Notes: generated by a model not told the origin, from the sequence alone. Shown: positions 9,006 to 20,343, counted from the first letter of the stretch. The stretch is DNA of 55,215 bases from Bacteroidia bacterium (GCA_030427935.1 JAUICI010000009.1:1-55215); one strand, 5' to 3'. Translations and numbers: made by a program.

Positions 9006-9174
9006 TTTTATCCAATAGGTCGCTAAAATAGATTAAATATTTATAAAAAGGAAATTTTTTATTCATTTATTTAATCCTTATCAACAGAGCCTTGTTTAAA
9101 ATACATCTCGCCCATTTTCCGGTAAACGAAAGTCATTCAAAAAAGTTACAAATTCAGATTTTTTTTTCATTTCA

Positions 9175-10335
9175 TCAAATGAGTTTTCTATAAGTCTTCC
9201 ACCACAAATCAGGTAATTCATTCTGTGCAGCTTTCTCATAGTCCTCATAATCACAGGGAATCAAATAATGTCTTTCAAATTTGATTCCTTTTTCCGGAGG
9301 ATAAGGCACTTCCAACCACCATCTTTCGGTTTTATCACTTTTATAGAAAACGATATCATCCTTCATGTCTTGAATAGAAACCGTGAACTTGCTATACATT
9401 CTTTTACTACCAATTGGATAATCTTTCTTCCTCAAAGCATAACCCTCCATAAAATACCACACCATCTGCGCTATCAAGGCTGCTTCATTCATACGATTAT
9501 CATTGGCAGGTGCATATCCGAAAATGGAAAAAGCACTCACCTTATCGGCATAACCTGCATATCTCGACAATCGACAAACCTCATCCGAGGAAATCCCATT
9601 TGGAGAATAATCGAGATTTTGATAGTCCGAATATTTCATTGCATCCAAATCGATATTAAACAAATCGGAATTTCGGATTATGGGCTCTGCTTTTTTCGTG
9701 TCAGATTTAAACTCCCCTAACCTTAATATATCAAAATACAATCGATCAAATAAATCAAGCTCTTCTCTTTTCAAAAAATGAGTTTGTGTTCCGATACAAC
9801 TATAATTAAAAAGGTGTCCGGGTTGATGCATTAATAAATGACTCAAAAATCCTTTATGATTAATTGACTCAGAGGGATTCCCTAAATCTATCTTTGGGTC
9901 GACCGTACAGATATTGATTATTTGTTCCGTAGCTTCATAAGCTTGATAAAGGGGGATTAATAAATCGTGCTGACCACCAATTACAATTGGTATCGCTTGT
10001 TGCTTGAGTATTTCGGAAACAGCCGACCTCAAGGCATAATTTGTATCCTCTATCGTTTCTCCTGGACTTAAGATTCCTATATCCAATACTTCAGCACTTA
10101 GCTCATTGTCTGATAATTCCGAAAGCGATCTACGGAAATTCATGTATTCCACTGAACCTTCGACCGAAACATGCGTGTTTCTGAACTCCGGAACGGAAAA
10201 GATCACGATATCATTTGGATTAATATCTGGGAAATAATTTACTGTATGGACATGCATGCGATGTCCTAGGAAGCCTTTTTTGATCTCCTTGGCGTAATTT
10301 TCAACGGGACTAAAATAGATCGAAATATCGTTCAT
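9175..10335 (-). CDS. Ureohydrolase (arginase/formimidoylglutamase-like) family protein
   Basis: The 386-residue product has the arginase-fold layout: IPIVIGGQHD (116-124), TVDPKID (144-150) and FNIDLDAM (226-233), matching the metal-binding motifs GGDHS, DxHxD and SxDxDxxD. Active members use two manganese ions to hydrolyse guanidino or formimino compounds. Here H123, D146, D150, D229 and D231 are kept, but the first-motif Asp is Gln122 and the second-motif His is Lys148. Catalysis is therefore doubtful. Flavobacterial genomes label similar topA-linked genes formimidoylglutamase; no other histidine-degradation gene is in the window. A TATATTTG box lies 22 bases upstream. Confidence 0.8.
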   Translation of the reverse strand: MNDISIYFSPVENYAKEIKKGFLGHRMHVHTVNYFPDINPNDIVIFSVPEFRNTHVSVEGSVEYMNFRRSLSELSDNELSAEVLDIGILSPGETIEDTNYALRSAVSEILKQQAIPIVIGGQHDLLIPLYQAYEATEQIINICTVDPKIDLGNPSESINHKGFLSHLLMHQPGHLFNYSCIGTQTHFLKREELDLFDRLYFDILRLGEFKSDTKKAEPIIRNSDLFNIDLDAMKYSDYQNLDYSPNGISSDEVCRLSRYAGYADKVSAFSIFGYAPANDNRMNEAALIAQMVWYFMEGYALRKKDYPIGSKRMYSKFTVSIQDMKDDIVFYKSDKTERWWLEVPYPPEKGIKFERHYLIPCDYEDYEKAAQNELPDLWWKTYRKLI

Positions 10336-10357
10336 AGAACAGAAATTGGTTCTAGAA

Positions 10358-10365
10358 CAAATATA
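10358..10365 (-). promoter_or_regulatory. -7 box TATATTTG of the ureohydrolase gene
   Basis: The minus strand reads TATATTTG, 22 bases before the ATG at 10335. A TTTG at 10381-10384 (minus strand) lies 15 bases upstream as a possible -33 element. Confidence 0.5.
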
Positions 10366-10430
10366 CTTTTAGCAAAGATTCAAAAGAAAAGCAGTTGCAA
10401 ATGTTAATAATAAGAACGTGTTAACAACTC

Positions 10431-12737
10431 TTATTTTTTTCTAGCCTTTCTTTTTGGTTTTGGTTGATTCTTTGAAATTTCGACACATTCCTCATAAGAG
10501 AGGTTTGCAGGCTCTACATCTTTTGGTAACTTAAAGTTCTTTCTTCCAATTTTCAGATAAGCTCCATATCGACCATTTAGTAACTGCATGGTTTCATCTT
10601 CAGGAAATGTCTTGATGATTCGGTTCGCATCTTCCTTAATCTTTTCTTGCATGATCTCAATGGCTCTTGCGAGACTAACTGAACCGGGATCTTCTTCTTT
10701 TGGAATGGAAGCGAATTTCCCATCATACTGAACATAAGGTCCATACTTCCCGATATTCACTTTTATTTCTTTTCCTTCGTGATCTCCCAAAATTCTAGGG
10801 AAAGAAAATAAGTCTAGTGCTTCTTCTAGTGTAATTGTTGAAATACTTTGTCCTGCTCTTAAAGAGGCAAATCGCGGTTTTTCTTCATCATCCTGCTTTC
10901 CAATTTGGATCATTGGACCAAATCTTCCGATTCTAGCTATAATAGGTTTACCGCTTTCGGGATCTACTCCGATTTCTCGCTCACCAGTTGCTCTATCTGA
11001 GTTTTCAAGGGTATCTTCAACGTTTTCATGGAATGGTGTGTAGAATTTCTTGATCATCTCCGTCCATTGCATCATCCCTTTTGCGATATCATCAAATTCT
11101 TTTTCTACTTGGGCAGTAAAATCATAATTCATGATGTCTTTAAAGTGATCTACAAGAAAATCATTAACCACGAATCCAATATCTGTTGGCATTAATTTAT
11201 TTCTATCAGCTCCATAAACTTCTGTTCGGTCTTGACTTTCAATTTTCCCTTCTGCTAAAATCAAATTGGTTACCATTCTTTCTTTTCCCTCTAGAATTCC
11301 TTTCTCAACATAACCTCTTTTCTGGATAGTAGAAATCGTAGGGGCATATGTTGATGGTCTACCAATACCTAATTCTTCTAGCTTTTTCACCAAAGATGCT
11401 TCTGAAAAACGATAAGGAGGTCTCGAAAACTTTTGCAAAGCTTCACCTGATAAAAGTTCACATGGATCTCCTTGATTCACTTCAGGTAAAATCGTATCGG
11501 AAGAATCTTCATCTTCAAAATCGTGTTTGGATTCTAAATACACTTTCAAGAATCCTTCAAAGGTGATGACTTCACCCTTAGCTTGAAGTGGATCACCAAC
11601 TTTTCCATTGTCTATTTTGAAAATAGTTCTTTGCAATTTCGCATCGCTCATTTGAGAGGCGACCGTTCTTTTCCATATTAATTCATATAATCTTGATTCA
11701 TCCGAATCTTCTGGTAAACTGTGTAAAGAAAAATCAGTTGGGCGAATCGCTTCGTGTGCTTCTTGCGCAGAACCTGATTTTGTCTTGTATTTTTTCGGGT
11801 TTGAAAATTCCTTACCGTAGGAAGAAATAATTTCATTTTTTGCTTGATCAATTGCTTGGTCGGAAAGATTTACAGAATCTGTTCTCATATAGGTAATACG
11901 TCCCGATTCATATAATCTTTGAGCTACCATCATCGTTCTTGAAACAGAATAACCTAATTTCAATGAAGCTTCTTGTTGCAAGGTTGATGTCGTGAAAGGC
12001 TGCGCAGGGCTTTTCTTACCTGGTTTTTGTTCTACATTGTCAATCACAAAACCACCTTCTAAACATTTTTCAAGATAAGCTTGTGCCTCTTCCAAAGTTT
12101 TCAGATCCGAAGGCAATACCGCTTTCACCTCTACTCCACTAATCGAAAAAATAGCTTTTATTCGGTAAAAAGATTCGGGTTTGAATTCACGAATACTTTT
12201 TTCTCTTTCAACAATTAATCTAACGGCAACGGATTGCACTCTTCCTGCCGACAAGGAAGGTTTCACTTTTTTCCAAAGTACTGGCGACAACTCATAACCT
12301 ACTAATCTATCCAACACCCTTCGTGCTTGCTGTGCATCCACTAAATTCACATCGATCGTGCGCGGATTTTCAATCGCCTTGGAAATCGCAGACTTTGTAA
12401 TCTCATTAAAGGTGATTCTTTTTACATTATCATCCTTAAGTCCCAACGTTTCTTTTAAATGCCAAGAAATCGCCTCTCCTTCACGGTCCTCATCCGTCGC
12501 GAGCCAAACTGTCTCAGCTTCTTTGGATAATTTCTTTAATTCCGAAACGATTTGTTTTTTATCTGAAGAAACCTTGTAATCAGGTTCAAAATTGTTTTCG
12601 ATATCTACAGAAATACCCTTTGATGAAAGGTCTCGAACGTGACCATAACTGGATTTAACTGTAAAATCTTTACCAAGATAACCTTCTATAGTCTTAGCTT
12701 TTGCGGGGGACTCAACGATAACAAGATTTTTTGCCAT
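10431..12737 (-). CDS. topA: DNA topoisomerase I
   Basis: Type IA topoisomerase relaxes negative supercoils by passing one strand through a transient break held by a tyrosine. The product is 768 residues: a TOPRIM domain (LVIVESPAKAKTI at 5-17, DEDREGE at 83-89), the toroidal core with the active-site tyrosine in RITYMRTDS (Tyr283), and a C-terminal region of repeated short modules (RFGPMIQIGK, KYGPYVQYDGK, RYGAYLKIGRKNFKLP) with no zinc-finger cysteines. This C-terminal layout is usual for Bacteroidota and ends in a basic tail. It is transcribed divergently from miaB. Confidence 0.96.
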   Translation of the reverse strand: MAKNLVIVESPAKAKTIEGYLGKDFTVKSSYGHVRDLSSKGISVDIENNFEPDYKVSSDKKQIVSELKKLSKEAETVWLATDEDREGEAISWHLKETLGLKDDNVKRITFNEITKSAISKAIENPRTIDVNLVDAQQARRVLDRLVGYELSPVLWKKVKPSLSAGRVQSVAVRLIVEREKSIREFKPESFYRIKAIFSISGVEVKAVLPSDLKTLEEAQAYLEKCLEGGFVIDNVEQKPGKKSPAQPFTTSTLQQEASLKLGYSVSRTMMVAQRLYESGRITYMRTDSVNLSDQAIDQAKNEIISSYGKEFSNPKKYKTKSGSAQEAHEAIRPTDFSLHSLPEDSDESRLYELIWKRTVASQMSDAKLQRTIFKIDNGKVGDPLQAKGEVITFEGFLKVYLESKHDFEDEDSSDTILPEVNQGDPCELLSGEALQKFSRPPYRFSEASLVKKLEELGIGRPSTYAPTISTIQKRGYVEKGILEGKERMVTNLILAEGKIESQDRTEVYGADRNKLMPTDIGFVVNDFLVDHFKDIMNYDFTAQVEKEFDDIAKGMMQWTEMIKKFYTPFHENVEDTLENSDRATGEREIGVDPESGKPIIARIGRFGPMIQIGKQDDEEKPRFASLRAGQSISTITLEEALDLFSFPRILGDHEGKEIKVNIGKYGPYVQYDGKFASIPKEEDPGSVSLARAIEIMQEKIKEDANRIIKTFPEDETMQLLNGRYGAYLKIGRKNFKLPKDVEPANLSYEECVEISKNQPKPKRKARKK

Positions 12738-12763
12738 AATACTTCGCGATGTAAAATTCGCCC

Positions 12764-12771
12764 CAAAATTA
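12764..12771 (-). promoter_or_regulatory. -7 box TAATTTTG of topA
   Basis: The minus strand reads TAATTTTG, 26 bases before the topA ATG. No clear -33 TTTG is seen at the usual distance, so this is weaker than the facing miaB promoter. Confidence 0.4.
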
Positions 12772-12813
12772 TGACAAAAAAAGTTAATTATCCTATTTTT
12801 CGGTCTATGTCAT

Positions 12814-12845
12814 TTTGTCAGAACCACATTAATTAGGTAATTTTG
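12814..12845 (+). promoter_or_regulatory. Promoter of the miaB-secG operon
   Basis: TTTG at 12814-12817 and TAATTTTG at 12838-12845 match the Bacteroidota -33/-7 consensus with a 20-base spacer. The box ends 23 bases before the miaB ATG. This is the best complete promoter match in the window. Confidence 0.65.
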
Positions 12846-12868
12846 CAGGACGAAATTCACGAACTGGA

Positions 12869-14302
12869 ATGAAATCAAATACAGAGTTTAATAAAGAGAT
12901 AGACGAGAATGTGCAGGGGAATGCAACCATGGTTGAATCCAATGGAACGAATGGCAAGAAATTGTATTTAGAAAGCTATGGATGCCAAATGAACTTTGCG
13001 GATAGTGAGATAGTAGCCTCTATCATGTCTGAAAATGGGTACAACACCACAAAAGACGTGGATGAAGCAGATGTTATTCTTTTAAATACGTGCTCGATAA
13101 GAGAAAATGCCGAACAAAGAATTCGGAAACGCTTAACCGAGTTCAAAAAGAAAAAAGACAGTAAATCGGAATTAAAGGTCGGTATTTTGGGCTGCATGGC
13201 GGAGCGACTAAAATCACAATTGCTTGAGGAGGAAAAATTAGTAGACCTTGTTGTAGGTCCTGATGCCTATAGATCTCTTCCGAGTTTAGTTGAGGAAACA
13301 GATGGTGGACAAAAAGCAGTTAACGTTCTTCTATCAAGAGAGGAGACCTATGCAGACATTTCACCAGTGAGATTGGACAAAAATGGGGTTACCTCATTTA
13401 TTTCGATCATGAGAGGTTGCGATAATATGTGTTCGTTCTGTGTAGTTCCATTTACAAGAGGTCGAGAAAGAAGTAGAGATCCAGAAACTATTGTAAAAGA
13501 AGCTCAGGAACTCTTTGATAAAGGCTATAGAGAAGTTACCTTATTAGGTCAAAATGTAGATAGTTACAGATGGAATGTAAACAGTAAGAAAGAAATTATT
13601 GATCCCGCAAAACCAACAGTTAATTTTGCTCAATTATTGGAAAAAGTGGCCTTGGTAAACCCCGATTTGAGAATTCGATTCTCCACTTCACACCCTAAGG
13701 ATTTGACCGATGAAGTTGCTGAAACCATGGCGAAATATGAAAATATCTGCAACTATATTCATCTTCCAGTTCAATCTGGAAATTCGGATGTTTTGAAAAG
13801 AATGAATCGTGGTTATACGCGAGAATGGTATTTGGATCGATTGAAAGCTATCAAAGATAGAATCCCAGATTGTGCGATTTCTACTGATATTATCACCGGA
13901 TTTTGTGGTGAAACAGAAGAAGAGCATCAGGATACGGTTTCCTTAATGAAAGAGGTTGAATATGACTATGCTTATATGTTTGCCTATTCGGAGCGACCAA
14001 AAACGCTTGCAGAAAGGAAATTCGAAGACGATGTTCCTGAAGACGTTAAGAAAAGGAGGTTAACAGAGGTGATTGAACTCCAGCAGAAATCAAGTTTAAA
14101 GAACAATAAAAAGTATTTGAACAAGGTTTATAAAGTCCTTGTTGAAGGAAAATCGAGAAGATCTGATGAACACATGTTTGGAAGAAATTCCCAGAATGCT
14201 GTTTTCGTATTCCCGAAGGGAGATACAAAGGCGGGAGATTATGTAAATGTAAAAGCTCACGACTGCACAGCAGCAACATTATTAGCTGAAATAGTAGACT
14301 AA
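12869..14302 (+). CDS. miaB: tRNA-2-methylthio-N6-dimethylallyladenosine synthase MiaB
   Basis: MiaB is a radical-SAM methylthiotransferase that adds the methylthio group to isopentenyl-adenosine 37 of tRNAs reading U-starting codons. The 477-residue protein has an N-terminal UPF0004 domain with cluster-binding Cys39, Cys75 and Cys109 and the radical-SAM motif CxxxCxxC at Cys184, 188, 191. Its C-terminal TRAM domain follows at about 410-477. The first 30 residues are a non-conserved extension before [13 protein letters not shown]. It heads a five-gene operon whose next gene starts directly after its stop. Confidence 0.96.
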   Translation: MKSNTEFNKEIDENVQGNATMVESNGTNGKKLYLESYGCQMNFADSEIVASIMSENGYNTTKDVDEADVILLNTCSIRENAEQRIRKRLTEFKKKKDSKSELKVGILGCMAERLKSQLLEEEKLVDLVVGPDAYRSLPSLVEETDGGQKAVNVLLSREETYADISPVRLDKNGVTSFISIMRGCDNMCSFCVVPFTRGRERSRDPETIVKEAQELFDKGYREVTLLGQNVDSYRWNVNSKKEIIDPAKPTVNFAQLLEKVALVNPDLRIRFSTSHPKDLTDEVAETMAKYENICNYIHLPVQSGNSDVLKRMNRGYTREWYLDRLKAIKDRIPDCAISTDIITGFCGETEEEHQDTVSLMKEVEYDYAYMFAYSERPKTLAERKFEDDVPEDVKKRRLTEVIELQQKSSLKNNKKYLNKVYKVLVEGKSRRSDEHMFGRNSQNAVFVFPKGDTKAGDYVNVKAHDCTAATLLAEIVD

Positions 14303-15550
14303 ATGGAAATACAATCGGTAAAACAAAGATTTGGGATCATTGGAAATACACCAATGCTCAATCGGGCACTTGAGATTAGTGTTCAAGTTGCGCCAACAGA
14401 TATTTCAGTATTGGTTACTGGAGAAAGCGGAACTGGAAAAGAAATTATTCCTCAAATCATCCATCAGTTGAGTGCTCGAAAGCACGGTCCGTATATAGCC
14501 GTAAACTGCGGAGCGATTCCAGAGGGAACTATAGATTCTGAATTGTTCGGCCATGAAAAGGGGTCATTTACAGGAGCGGCAGGATCTAGAAAAGGTTATT
14601 TTGAAGTCGCAGATGGTGGGACTATATTTTTGGATGAAGTAGCAGAATTGCCACTTCAAACTCAGGTAAGACTTCTGAGAGTATTAGAAACTGGTGAATT
14701 TATTCGTGTTGGTTCATCCAAAGTAATAAAGACCAATGTGCGTGTTGTTGCAGCGACCAATGAAAACATGCAAATCGCCATAAAAAAAGGCAAGTTTCGA
14801 GAAGATTTATTTTATCGATTGAGCACCGTTCCAATTCAGCTTCCTCCTTTGAGAGATCGAAAAGACGATGTGCATTTGTTGTTTCGAAAATTTGCTTCTG
14901 ATTTCGCAGAAAAATATCGAATGCCAGCGATCAAACTTGAACCAGAAGCGGTTGAAGCCTTGATTAATTACAATTGGCCTGGTAATGTTAGACAGTTAAA
15001 AAACATTACAGAACACATTTCCATTGTGGAGCAAAACCGATTATTGGATGCCCACACTTTGCTTTCTTACTTACCTCCCATTCAATCCAATTTGCCTCAG
15101 GTTGTAAATTCTGAAAGCAAAAGTGACTTTTCTGAGCGAGAGATCCTTTATAAGGTATTATTCGACATGAAAAATGATTTGAATGATTTGAAGTCATTAG
15201 TCATGGATTTAATGAAAAATGGAGGGGATATTGAGATCAATGAAGAGCGAGCGAATCTGATTAATAAAATATATTCAGACGCAGGAACAAGTTCGAAGTT
15301 ATTACCTCCTGCTTCTTCTGAAAGTGGAGCTTATGTTCACCCGAAAACCCATGTGTATACTGATGCACCTTCGGAAAGAATTGATGAGCACATTGAAGTA
15401 GAGGAATCACTTTCTTTAGAAGATCGGGAGAAAGAATTAATTGCGAAGGCTCTGGAGAAGCATAAAGGGAAAAGAAAGTATGCCGCGCAGGAATTGGGGA
15501 TATCTGAGCGAACCTTATATAGAAAAATCAAGGAATATAATTTGAAATGA
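14303..15550 (+). CDS. Sigma-54-dependent transcriptional activator (no receiver domain)
   Basis: This 415-residue protein begins directly with the AAA+ activator domain of bacterial enhancer-binding proteins: Walker A GESGTGKE (40-47), the sigma-54-contacting loop GSFTGA (87-92), Walker B GGTIFLDE (105-112) and the R-finger region [10 protein letters not shown] 120-residue linker leads to a Fis-type helix-turn-helix at the C-terminus ([20 protein letters not shown]). It lacks any receiver, GAF or PAS sensor domain, so control is probably by expression or a partner. Family knowledge says it opens RpoN promoters; its targets are unknown. It starts two bases after the miaB stop and overlaps lptE by four. 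Confidence 0.93.
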   Translation: MEIQSVKQRFGIIGNTPMLNRALEISVQVAPTDISVLVTGESGTGKEIIPQIIHQLSARKHGPYIAVNCGAIPEGTIDSELFGHEKGSFTGAAGSRKGYFEVADGGTIFLDEVAELPLQTQVRLLRVLETGEFIRVGSSKVIKTNVRVVAATNENMQIAIKKGKFREDLFYRLSTVPIQLPPLRDRKDDVHLLFRKFASDFAEKYRMPAIKLEPEAVEALINYNWPGNVRQLKNITEHISIVEQNRLLDAHTLLSYLPPIQSNLPQVVNSESKSDFSEREILYKVLFDMKNDLNDLKSLVMDLMKNGGDIEINEERANLINKIYSDAGTSSKLLPPASSESGAYVHPKTHVYTDAPSERIDEHIEVEESLSLEDREKELIAKALEKHKGKRKYAAQELGISERTLYRKIKEYNLK

Positions 15551-16059
15551 GAGCGCTCCTATCCATACTAATTTTGGCAATCAGTTTTCATTTATTGAAT
15601 TCTTGTAAAGTCACCTATGGTTTCACCGATGGAACGCCTGCATGTTCGGAGTGTAAAACCTTTTCCGTTGAAATTTTTGAGAATTCGAACCCAAATGCAC
15701 CTGTAAATTATGGACAAGCATTTACAGAAGATCTAAAAGATGCTTTATTAAATAGGACCAAATACCAATTAGTAACTGAAAACGGCGACCTTCAGTTTGA
15801 GGGAAAGATTACAGGTTACGCGATCACCCCTGTTTCCATTCAGAACAATGAAACAGCTGCTCAAAATAGGTTAACGATAAGTATTAATGTGATCCATAAA
15901 AACATTGTTAAGGACAGCTTAAGTTTTAATCAAACTTTTAGAAGATTTGCAGATTATCCTTCTGATCAGGATATCAATTCAGTACAAACTGTACTTTTAC
16001 AGGAAATCAACGAACAAATTACGCAGGACATACTAAATAAATTGAACTCCAACTGGTAA
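15547..16059 (+). CDS. lptE: LptE-family LPS-assembly lipoprotein
   Basis: The 170-residue product has a lipoprotein signal ending at Cys20 ([12 protein letters not shown]). After it comes the [10 protein letters not shown]... sequence typical of Bacteroidota LptE-like proteins, with the pattern A[15 protein letters not shown] and L-x-F-E-G-K-I-T-x-Y. LptE plugs the LptD barrel that inserts lipopolysaccharide into the outer membrane. It overlaps the sigma-54 activator by ATGA and abuts the next gene, so all three are probably translated together. Sequence similarity to enterobacterial LptE is weak; context supports the call. Confidence 0.8.
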   Translation: MRALLSILILAISFHLLNSCKVTYGFTDGTPACSECKTFSVEIFENSNPNAPVNYGQAFTEDLKDALLNRTKYQLVTENGDLQFEGKITGYAITPVSIQNNETAAQNRLTISINVIHKNIVKDSLSFNQTFRRFADYPSDQDINSVQTVLLQEINEQITQDILNKLNSNW

Positions 16060-17646
16060 ATGAATTTAGATAAGATCATAGCAGTTATTGAAAACCAGCT
16101 TAAAGTGGATGAAACTGTTTTGGAGCAGGCAAAAAAATTGCATGAGAAATTTCCTTTTACCTCTATTTTTCCAATGATCATCTTAAAGGGACTGAAAGAC
16201 GGAAAAAACATTCATTTTGAAGGTGAGCTAAAAAAACTTGCCATTCAAGTAAATGACCGAGCGGTATTGGAGCGGTATATTGAAAGTATTGGCAAAGAAC
16301 AGGAAGGTGGAATCACTTCAAAAGAAGCGCCTACGGTAGAAATCGAAGTTCAAAAAGAAGACGAACCGATTATTGAAGCAAAAGCTCCTAAGACAGAGCA
16401 AGTGGATAATAAAGAAATCGATGAGCCTGTTGAACCAAAATTAGAGATCATTCCTCCGGCAGAAGAAAAGAAACCAGAGCCCGAACCCCAAAAAGAGGAA
16501 GCTCAGTTGATTGAAAAGACAACCACTCCTCCATCGGCCAAGAAAAAAGAAGAGAAAGAAGAAGAGGAATTAAGCTCAGAATTGAGTCCGGAAACTTTAG
16601 CAATAATCGCAGAAATCAACAAGAAGTATGGAGTTGAAACAACTATCGATAATGATGAAGAGCAAGAAGTAGTTGAAGAAGAGGAGGAAATTGTTGAAAA
16701 GGAAGTAGAGGAAAAGCCCATTAGGAAAGAGGAACCTGAAATTATTCAGGAAAATATTGATGAAATTGCTGAGGTAGATAATCAAGAAAACGAAACTGAA
16801 AAGATTGAGGAAGTTCAGGAAGATGAAGAAGAGATCATCGAATTCAGTTTGGAAGAAAGTCTGAAACCTTCAAGAGAAAAGCCAAAGAAAAAATCTGAAA
16901 AGAAGAAAAAGAAAGCTAAAAAATTAGCTTCTGAGAAAAAGTCCAAAAAGAAGAAGGACAAGGAACTTATAGAATCTAAGCTAAAAGAACAGAAAGCTGA
17001 TTCTCCTTTCAAGTTTAAGGAATTTGAGGGTGAAGATTCCGAATATTATCATTTGGAAATCGATTTTTCAGATTTAGAACCGATCGCCTATGAAGATCAA
17101 GAATCAGAGGAGGATTTACCCGAAGAGACCTTTATAGAGATTCCTAAAAAAGCAGCCAAAAAGAAAAAAGCTCAAAAAATCAGTCCGGAAAAATCGGCTG
17201 TAAAAACCGTTGATATAAAGGAAGAACAATCAAAAGAGAAAGATTCAAGTTTTAATAAACCGGTTAAAATTGAAGTCACATCAAAATCTGAACTCACCTT
17301 TTTAGATTGGCTGAAGGCGAATAAAACGGAGGAAAAAGAAGTTCGTTCGAAAGAAAAAAGCACTAGATCAGAGAAGAGCGAAAAGATTATAGACAAATTT
17401 ATTGAGGACGAACCTAGTATTTCTCAGGGCAAGAGTGAGTTTTTCTCACCAACCAGAAATGCAAAGAAGAGTCTTCAAGACGACATGGAAATTGTATCAG
17501 AAACATTGGCTGATTTACACGTTTACCAAGGATCCTATAAAAAGGCGAAGGTTTTGTATCAGAAATTAATTTTGAAATTTCCGGAAAAAAAGAGTTTATT
17601 TGCAAAAAAATTGGAGGAAATCTCCGAATTAGAAAAAGAAAATTAA
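16060..17646 (+). CDS. Highly charged TPR-like protein of the lptE-secG operon
   Basis: This 528-residue protein has three parts. A conserved-looking N-terminal helical domain spans residues 1-80 (LDKIIAVIENQLKVDE). A long stretch (about 85-440) is made mostly of Glu, Lys, Pro and Ser, including an acidic run followed by a Lys-rich block at about 265-310. A C-terminal segment (AETLADLHVYQGSYKKAKV, KFPEKK) looks like a single tetratricopeptide repeat. No signal peptide or membrane helix is seen, so it is probably cytoplasmic. A TPR-type protein of unknown function at this spot before secG is, as I recall, usual in Flavobacteria. The middle is low complexity, so homology hits there would be unreliable. 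Confidence 0.75.
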   Translation: MNLDKIIAVIENQLKVDETVLEQAKKLHEKFPFTSIFPMIILKGLKDGKNIHFEGELKKLAIQVNDRAVLERYIESIGKEQEGGITSKEAPTVEIEVQKEDEPIIEAKAPKTEQVDNKEIDEPVEPKLEIIPPAEEKKPEPEPQKEEAQLIEKTTTPPSAKKKEEKEEEELSSELSPETLAIIAEINKKYGVETTIDNDEEQEVVEEEEEIVEKEVEEKPIRKEEPEIIQENIDEIAEVDNQENETEKIEEVQEDEEEIIEFSLEESLKPSREKPKKKSEKKKKKAKKLASEKKSKKKKDKELIESKLKEQKADSPFKFKEFEGEDSEYYHLEIDFSDLEPIAYEDQESEEDLPEETFIEIPKKAAKKKKAQKISPEKSAVKTVDIKEEQSKEKDSSFNKPVKIEVTSKSELTFLDWLKANKTEEKEVRSKEKSTRSEKSEKIIDKFIEDEPSISQGKSEFFSPTRNAKKSLQDDMEIVSETLADLHVYQGSYKKAKVLYQKLILKFPEKKSLFAKKLEEISELEKEN

Positions 17647-17655
17647 TTAGAAAAG

Positions 17656-17970
17656 ATGTTAGGAGTTATTTATACATTCATGGTAATCGCAAGTGTATTG
17701 TTGATTGTTGTAATTTTAATGCAGAACCCAAAGGGTGGTGGATTTTCTACTGATTTTGGTTCAGCATCGCAATTGGGTGGAGTTAGAAGAGCATCAGACT
17801 TTTTAGAGAAGGCAACTTGGTCATTGGCAATCTTTATTGTGTTTTTAGCTTTGATCTCGCCAATTTGGCTACCAACTACAGGAGAAATTCAAGAAACTGA
17901 GACAGAGGGTGGTGCTGCACCAACACAACAAACTGCTCCTCCTGCAGGTCAAATTCCTCCGGGAAAATAA
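17656..17970 (+). CDS. secG: Preprotein translocase subunit SecG
   Basis: SecG is a small two-helix subunit of the SecYEG channel. The 104-residue product has helices at about 3-22 and 53-72, and the family motif VILMQNPKGGGFSTDFG between them. A Pro/Gln-rich tail follows. It starts nine bases after the preceding gene and is the last gene of the miaB operon, which ends in a strong terminator. Confidence 0.93.
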   Translation: MLGVIYTFMVIASVLLIVVILMQNPKGGGFSTDFGSASQLGGVRRASDFLEKATWSLAIFIVFLALISPIWLPTTGEIQETETEGGAAPTQQTAPPAGQIPPGK

Positions 17971-17990
17971 TCAAAGAAAGATATTCAATA

Positions 17991-18027
17991 AAAAATGTCA
18001 GTCTGTCATAGAACTGACATTTTTTTT
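17991..18027 (+). terminator. Terminator after secG
   Basis: ATGTCAGT (17995-18002) pairs with ACTGACAT (18013-18020); seven T follow and a run of A precedes, so it could work on both strands. It separates the miaB-secG operon from groES-groEL. Confidence 0.85.
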
Positions 18028-18132
18028 GCTCCAAACTTTCGTTTTTATGCCATAATTACAAGGAAATTTCGATGGCATAGAATTCGTAGAAGTAGAATCT
18101 GTAAAAATGTTTAACAATAAAACGAAATAAAA

Positions 18133-18408
18133 ATGTCAGTAAAATTCAAACCTTTAGCAGATCGAGTTCTTATTGAACCAGCACCAGCTGAAGAAAAAAC
18201 AGCAAGTGGAATCATCATTCCAGACACTGCAAAAGAAAAGCCTTTAGAAGGAACTGTTGTTGCAGCGGGACCAGGAAAGAAAGATGAGCCAATGTCTGTT
18301 AAGACTGGTGATAAAGTAATTTATGGTCAGTATTCTGGTACAGAGATCAAGTTGGATGGAACAAAATATCTGATCATGAGAGAATCGGATGTTTACGGAA
18401 TTTTATAA
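18133..18408 (+). CDS. groES: Co-chaperonin GroES
   Basis: GroES is the heptameric lid of the GroEL chamber. The 91-residue length and sequence ([20 protein letters not shown], the mobile loop [13 protein letters not shown], and the C-terminal [13 protein letters not shown]) are standard. It is followed by groEL after 20 bases. No CIRCE-type inverted repeat was seen in the 105 bases upstream, so heat-shock control is probably not by HrcA. Confidence 0.97.
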   Translation: MSVKFKPLADRVLIEPAPAEEKTASGIIIPDTAKEKPLEGTVVAAGPGKKDEPMSVKTGDKVIYGQYSGTEIKLDGTKYLIMRESDVYGIL

Positions 18409-18422
18409 TCATAAAAAATTAG

Positions 18423-20069
<1,647 letters not shown>

Positions 20070-20086
20070 TTTTTTCTAGACGATCC

Positions 20087-20120
20087 AAGCTTGCCGCTTA
20101 AGCGGGTAGTGCGGAACGGT
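20087..20120. repeat. GC-rich remnant with palindrome CCGCTTAAGCGG
   Basis: Between the groEL stop and its terminator lies a short block with a perfect 12-bp palindrome CCGCTTAAGCGG, followed by GTAGTGCGGAACGGTT. Its base composition differs from the surroundings. The layout (GC-rich block with palindrome, then terminator, then TTTATG) resembles the first 75 bases of the window. Nature unknown. Confidence 0.35.
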
Positions 20121-20127
20121 TATATAT

Positions 20128-20161
20128 CTAAAGCTGTCAGGGTTACTTGGCAGCTTTTTTT
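20128..20161 (+). terminator. Terminator after groEL
   Basis: AAAGCTGTC (20130-20138) pairs with GGCAGCTTT (20149-20157), with one G-T pair, followed by further T to 20161. Confidence 0.85.
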
Positions 20162-20177
20162 ATGGTTTATGGTTGTT

Positions 20178-20252
20178 GAACCCTTGGCGGGTTCCTTGAA
20201 GGTTTTTGAAACCTTTTCGGGTTCTTTGTTTTTTTGAACCCTTGGCGGGTTC
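20178..20252. repeat. Cluster of GAACCC-TTGGC-GGGTTC hairpins
   Basis: GAACCCTTGGCGGGTTC occurs exactly at 20178-20194 and 20236-20252, with a diverged copy GAAACCTTTTCGGGTTC at 20208-20224. Each can fold with a 6-bp stem (imperfect in the middle copy). A further hairpin AAGGTTT-TTG-AAACCTT overlaps the middle copy. The cluster fills the gap between the groEL terminator and the histidine-kinase gene. Confidence 0.7.
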
Positions 20253-20343
20253 TTGGGAGGTGTACTCCTTGTTTTGTTAAGGGTTTGTTATTTTGTTGAA
20301 TCAGATTTGAGGAATTCTTTATCTTTAGATTTCTTGTATTTGT

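Noticed and set aside
9078-9086. DnaA-box-like TTATCAACA (another at 41391-41399 on the minus strand)
   Set aside because: Single isolated copies, one mismatch from TTATCCACA, with no cluster, no AT-rich unwinding region and no replication genes nearby; chance is sufficient.
16060-17646. Possible translocated or phage tail-like protein because of the long charged region
   Set aside because: Gene order with lptE and secG is conserved-looking, codon use matches neighbours and the low-complexity Glu/Lys region explains the odd composition.
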